Positions 5,071-8,542 of a stretch of DNA of 8,542 bases are shown here, one piece after another. The DNA lies in NCBI GenBank assembly GCA_030609245.1, contig JAUWCP010000096.1, positions 1 to 8,542 of the forward strand, in the 5' to 3' direction. The DNA comes from Hyphomicrobium sp. (lineage in GTDB: Bacteria; Pseudomonadota; Alphaproteobacteria; Rhizobiales; Hyphomicrobiaceae). The stretch's first letter is position 1, and each line of letters starts with the position of its first letter. A program made the translations under genes and the position numbers. The notes beneath the pieces were generated by a model. That model was given only the letters and a program-made list of their open reading frames with translations, searched no databases and was not told the origin of the DNA.

Positions 5071-8000
5071 ACCTCCCGCGTTTTTCCATCACGCATCAAC
5101 CCATTGTTCTGTCGTTCGCGCTCGTGGCGACGGTCATCGGTATCTTCAATCTATCGACGATGTCGCGGCGAGAAGATCCCGAAATTACCATCCGTGATGC
5201 GCTCGTTGTGACCAGATGGCCAGGCGCGTCGGCCGAACGCGTCGCAGAGCTCATCACTGATCCGCTTGAATCGGCGATTTCAGAAGTCGCTGAAATTGAC
5301 ACGATTGAATCCAAATCCATGCCCGGCATCTCCATTATCGAGGTCGCATTGGATGACGCGACAACGAACACCGATCAGATATGGGATGACGTGCGCGCGA
5401 AGGTGCGTGCGGTCGAAGGAACGTTGCCGCGCAGTGCAGGCCGACCGTTCGTCAATTCCGATTTCGGCGATGTGTTCGAGATTCTTCTTGCCCTTTATCA
5501 AACGCCCGTCCCAGGCAGTTCCAATATTGATAATCCCTATTCACCACGCCAGCTGGAAATCTTCGCGGAGCGTATTGAGGACGAGCTTGAACTCATCCCA
5601 TCGGTTGGAAAGGTTGCCTTTTGGGGCGCTAGGCCAGAGCGTATCTTCGTCGAAGTCGACAGTTCGGATCTCGCAAAGCTTAAGCTTACAGCGACCGATC
5701 TCCGCCGCACGTTTGAAGCGCGCAACATCGTAGCCCCCGGGGGCGAGCTGGATACTGAGCGCGCGCGCTATTCCGTTACACCAACGGGAGAGTTTTCGTC
5801 GATCGCACAAATCAACGAGCTCATCGTGTCGCGCCGGGATGGCGTGATCCCGGTTCGGCTCGGGGATCTGCCGATCAAGGTTGATCGGCGTTATGAGGAA
5901 CCACCCAAAAGTCTTACCCGGTTTAGTTCCCTCGATCTCCAGCATCAGCCGTGCATCGTCGTTGCTGTGTCCATGAAGAGCGGGCGTAACGTTGCCGAGA
6001 TGAGCAAAGCTGTCGACGAGACACTCGCGCGGCTGAAAAATGGCGTCCTTCCGGCTGACCTCAAACTAACCCGCGTCAACGACGTGCCGCGTCAGGTCTC
6101 AAGCAGGATCTCGGATTTCCAAATCAACTTGCTGCAGGGCGTCAGCATCGTTTTGTTGGTCGCCCTGCTTATAATGGGCTGGCGCCCGGCGTTGATCATG
6201 GCCGCTGCGGTGCCTCTGTCTATGCTCACCGCAATCGCTGTTGTCCGCCCACTCGGTATTGAGCTTGAACAATTCGCGATTGCTTCACTCATCATTGCGC
6301 TTGGGCTCGTTGTCGATAACGCTGTTGTCATTTCGGATAACGTTGTGCGTCTCATCAAAGATGGTCACTCGAAGTTCGACGCCTGTGTCAACGGTGCTCA
6401 GGACCTAGCAGTTCCAATGCTTGCTGCGACAGTGACGACGATGTGCGCATTCCTGCCAATGCTTACCATTGTCGGCAATGTTGGCGAATACATTAGCAGT
6501 CTGCCGGTCGTCGTTACGGCGACATTGGCGGCAAGCTACCTCTTGGCTATGACGGTAACGCCCATCACAAGTATGTGGCTGCTCAAAGGCCCAGTGGCTG
6601 CGGCGCGGAGTGCGCGCGATGAAACAGATCAAAAACAGGATAGGCCTTCGACAATTGGCCGCGTCTATGAACGCATAATTGCATGGGCGATTCGGCATAG
6701 AGGAATCGTCCTCACCCTTACCACAATCGTTTTTCTTGCGAGCCTCGGCATCATTCCGATTATCGGCAACCAGTTCTTTCCGTCCGGCAGTCGCGACCAA
6801 TTCTTTGTGAAAGTTTGGCTGCCTGAAGGCTCACCAATCGCGGCGACCGCGAACGTTGCCGAAAAAGTCGAGAAAACTATTGTCGATTTGGGAAAAATCG
6901 AACGCGCCGGCGAAGAAACGAATCGGCTCGCCCATCTCGTCACGTTTATCGGCACCGGCGGTCCGCGCATTATGCTGACCCAACAACCGGAGTACGATTA
7001 TCCTTACTACGCGCTCCTCCTCGTGAACACGACGGATGCCGCCTTCACAGATGCCTACGCTGAAGAACTGCGCGCGCGCCTCGCGTCGTTTTCAGGGGAA
7101 GCGCGCATTACTGTGGAGAAATTCGTGCTCGGCCCCCCCGTCAAGGATCCCATCGCTTTCCGGTTGAGTGGGCCGGACAAAGATAAATTACGCGCGGCAG
7201 CACGCGAGATGATCACACGCCTTAAGCAAACACCGGGCGCGCGGCAAGTTTACAGCAATTGGGGATCGAATGCCTATCAGGTCGACATCGTAATCGACAA
7301 CGATGCGGTCAATCTCGCCGGTGTCACCCATACCGATGTCGCACTCACTACTCAAGCGATGTTGTCCGGCGCGCCCCTGACTCGGTTTCGTGAGGGCGAC
7401 CATCTCGTTCCCATTGTACTGCGTACAACACGCGAAAAGCGAGAGGACTTAAGCGATCTTGCAGGGATTTACGTGACCGGAACCGCTGGCCAAGTCCCTT
7501 TGGAAGCTGTTGCGCGTCTTTCGCCAAGCTGGCAGCCCTCCGTGATTGCGCGCCGCGACCGCATACCAACGGTGACGGTCGCAGCCCGTCCCAAGCCCGG
7601 CGTGCTTGCTAACGACGTTGCCGCTGAAGTCAAACCGGCATTTGAAGCGATGACGGCCAAGCTCGGACCGCAGTACCGGCTCGAACAAGGCGGCGATCAG
7701 GAAGAGACAATGAAAGCGTTGACCCAAGTCGTTCGTGCCGTCGGCATCACCATCGTCCTCATCCTGCTCGTGCTCATCGTCCAGTACAATCAATTCCTGA
7801 AGCCCTTGATCATCCTCCTCACAATTCCGTTGGCGCTGCCCGGCGTGTTGATCGGGTTACTTGTCACTGGCTGGGCCATGGGCTTCATGGCAAATCTGGG
7901 CCTTCTAGCGCTTGCTGGCATTGTCATCAACAATGCCATCGTCCTTATCGATTTTATCGAGAAAAGGGTCGCGGGCGGTGCCGGGCTGCACCAAGCCGTC

Positions 8001-8216
8001 GTCGAGGCAGGCCGTCTGCGCATGCGCCCCATTTTCCTAACGACGATTACGACGATCGGTGGTCTATTGCCATTGTCTCTATTCGGAGGGCCGCTTTGGG
8101 CGCCGATGACGAACGGTATGATCTTCGGACTGATATTTGCCACGCTGCTAACATTGATCGTTGTGCCGGTGCTCTACGTGACGTTTGCCGAGAGGTTCGG
8201 AATGCGCGTTGTTTGA
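5067..8216 (+). CDS. RND multidrug-type efflux pump, inner-membrane permease (AcrB/HAE1-like)
   Basis: The 1049-residue length and layout fit the AcrB family (PF00873): TM1 near residues 12-30, a first periplasmic porter region to about 345, TM2-TM6 to about 507, TM7 near 548-566, a second porter region to about 885, and TM8-TM12 to the C-terminus. These pumps export drugs, detergents or other amphiphiles using the proton gradient, as trimers joined to an adaptor and a TolC-type channel. TM4 carries GLVVDNAVVISDNV; Asp417-Asn418 aligns with AcrB Asp407-Asp408. TM10 carries GIVINNAIVLIDF; Asn955 stands where AcrB has Lys940. This Asp-Asn/Asn-Asn form occurs, as I recall, in other RND clades, so the relay probably runs through the single Asp417. 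ATG 5067 overlaps the adaptor's stop, with no strong ribosome site of its own, suggesting translational coupling. No channel gene follows. The substrate is unknown; the DN form and adaptor type argue against the CusA metal pumps. Confidence 0.95.
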   Translation: MNLPRFSITHQPIVLSFALVATVIGIFNLSTMSRREDPEITIRDALVVTRWPGASAERVAELITDPLESAISEVAEIDTIESKSMPGISIIEVALDDATTNTDQIWDDVRAKVRAVEGTLPRSAGRPFVNSDFGDVFEILLALYQTPVPGSSNIDNPYSPRQLEIFAERIEDELELIPSVGKVAFWGARPERIFVEVDSSDLAKLKLTATDLRRTFEARNIVAPGGELDTERARYSVTPTGEFSSIAQINELIVSRRDGVIPVRLGDLPIKVDRRYEEPPKSLTRFSSLDLQHQPCIVVAVSMKSGRNVAEMSKAVDETLARLKNGVLPADLKLTRVNDVPRQVSSRISDFQINLLQGVSIVLLVALLIMGWRPALIMAAAVPLSMLTAIAVVRPLGIELEQFAIASLIIALGLVVDNAVVISDNVVRLIKDGHSKFDACVNGAQDLAVPMLAATVTTMCAFLPMLTIVGNVGEYISSLPVVVTATLAASYLLAMTVTPITSMWLLKGPVAAARSARDETDQKQDRPSTIGRVYERIIAWAIRHRGIVLTLTTIVFLASLGIIPIIGNQFFPSGSRDQFFVKVWLPEGSPIAATANVAEKVEKTIVDLGKIERAGEETNRLAHLVTFIGTGGPRIMLTQQPEYDYPYYALLLVNTTDAAFTDAYAEELRARLASFSGEARITVEKFVLGPPVKDPIAFRLSGPDKDKLRAAAREMITRLKQTPGARQVYSNWGSNAYQVDIVIDNDAVNLAGVTHTDVALTTQAMLSGAPLTRFREGDHLVPIVLRTTREKREDLSDLAGIYVTGTAGQVPLEAVARLSPSWQPSVIARRDRIPTVTVAARPKPGVLANDVAAEVKPAFEAMTAKLGPQYRLEQGGDQEETMKALTQVVRAVGITIVLILLVLIVQYNQFLKPLIILLTIPLALPGVLIGLLVTGWAMGFMANLGLLALAGIVINNAIVLIDFIEKRVAGGAGLHQAVVEAGRLRMRPIFLTTITTIGGLLPLSLFGGPLWAPMTNGMIFGLIFATLLTLIVVPVLYVTFAERFGMRVV

Positions 8217-8263
8217 TTGGTCCTGACTGACCTGCTGCCCTGAAACGCGTCCAGCCTGATCGA

Positions 8264-8284
8264 GTGGCCTGCCTCTAAGGCCAC
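8264..8284 (+). terminator. Candidate terminator hairpin after the efflux operon
   Basis: A perfect 7-bp stem GTGGCCT (8264-8270) / AGGCCAC (8278-8284) with a 7-base loop begins 48 bases after the pump's stop codon. It is not followed by a run of T, only a mildly T-rich stretch (TTCTTCAGTTT, 8290-8300), so intrinsic termination is possible but unproven. Confidence 0.35.
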
Positions 8285-8325
8285 ACCAGTTCTTCAGTTT
8301 GGGATCCGGTGCAATCTCGTGCCCG

Positions 8326-8542
8326 GCCTTCAATGTCCGCTTTTGGCACTTAGCGGACATCTGAGCCACCTCTGAGAATGTCCGCTTTCGGGGGTAAAGC
8401 GGACATCTGTCACGCAGGTCCAAATGTCTGCTTTTGACCCAAAGCGGACATTGTCACTCTTCTCTCGGCTATCGCCCACCGGCTCCAGAAACGATCTTGC
8501 CGCCAGCCTCTATCCCGGTTTACGCTCCGCTTCAGCCAGTTC
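8326..8542 (+). repeat. Triple-palindrome dispersed repeat, copy downstream of the efflux operon (cut by window end)
   Basis: Three palindromes sit at the same spacing as in the upstream copy. The first is ATGTCCGCT (8333-8341) / AGCGGACAT (8352-8360). The second is ATGTCCGCTTT (8378-8388) / AAAGCGGACAT (8396-8406), a perfect 11-bp stem with loop CGGGGGT. The third is AATGTCTGCTTT (8423-8434) / AAAGCGGACATT (8441-8452), a 12-bp stem with one G-T wobble. The conserved tail with CTCGGCTAT and CCGGCTCCAGAAACGA runs to the window end. It is in the same orientation as the copy at 2832, at a constant offset of 5494 bases with no gaps. The region 8217-8325 before it holds only the hairpin at 8264; no gene is seen in 8217-8542. 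Confidence 0.9.

Noticed and set aside
8148..8423. Minus-strand frame of 91 codons at the right end
   Set aside because: It spans the end of the pump gene and the repeat; the peptide follows the repeat sequence, so it is not a gene.
2832..8542. CRISPR array or insertion-sequence ends suggested by repeated palindromes
   Set aside because: Only three related units per copy with short conserved spacers, no cas genes, no transposase and no target-site duplication are visible.

Overview
The window looks like chromosomal DNA from an alphaproteobacterium, probably of the Bradyrhizobium/Rhodopseudomonas-like Hyphomicrobiales. The basis is a NodE-like ketoacyl synthase, a DUF2147 exported protein, moderately GC-rich codon use, and a dispersed palindromic repeat built on ATGTCCGCT/AGCGGACAT. 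From memory, repeats of this type are abundant in that group and are often mis-annotated as short hypothetical proteins. The placement is an inference, not a proof.

Layout: the left edge (1-138, + strand) holds the C-terminal end of a small 2TM-domain membrane protein. A strong hairpin with a short T-run (286-306) lies between it and a convergent minus-strand gene (324-1568). That gene encodes a 414-residue beta-ketoacyl-ACP synthase-fold protein of the FabF/NodE type. A gap-free comparison with remembered FabF and NodE sequences places Gly172 at the nucleophilic Cys and Asn304 at the first catalytic His. The protein therefore looks like a chain-length-factor-like pseudo-synthase rather than an ordinary condensing enzyme. 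The region 1569-2208 has no convincing gene; it holds a worn copy of the palindromic repeat (1947-2069) and a leader with alternating hairpins. A secreted DUF2147-like protein follows (2209-2766).

From 3223 to 8216 lies a two-gene efflux operon: a large periplasmic adaptor lipoprotein (615 residues) and an RND inner-membrane pump (1049 residues), joined by a 4-base ATGA overlap. The adaptor is much longer than usual and appears to carry two successive membrane-proximal-like modules. The pump has an Asp-Asn pair in TM4 and Asn-Asn in TM10 instead of the AcrB Asp-Asp/Lys relay. No outer-membrane channel or regulator gene is present in the window.

The efflux operon is bracketed by two same-orientation copies of one repeat (2832-3048 and 8326-8542), exactly 5494 bases apart and aligning without gaps (44 mismatches in 217 positions by hand). 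Each copy is three palindromes spaced about 45 bases apart, followed by a conserved tail. The strongest leads are the double active-site loss in the synthase, the repeat family and its bracketing of the operon, and the duplicated architecture of the adaptor. I see no CRISPR array, tRNA, rRNA or transposase.
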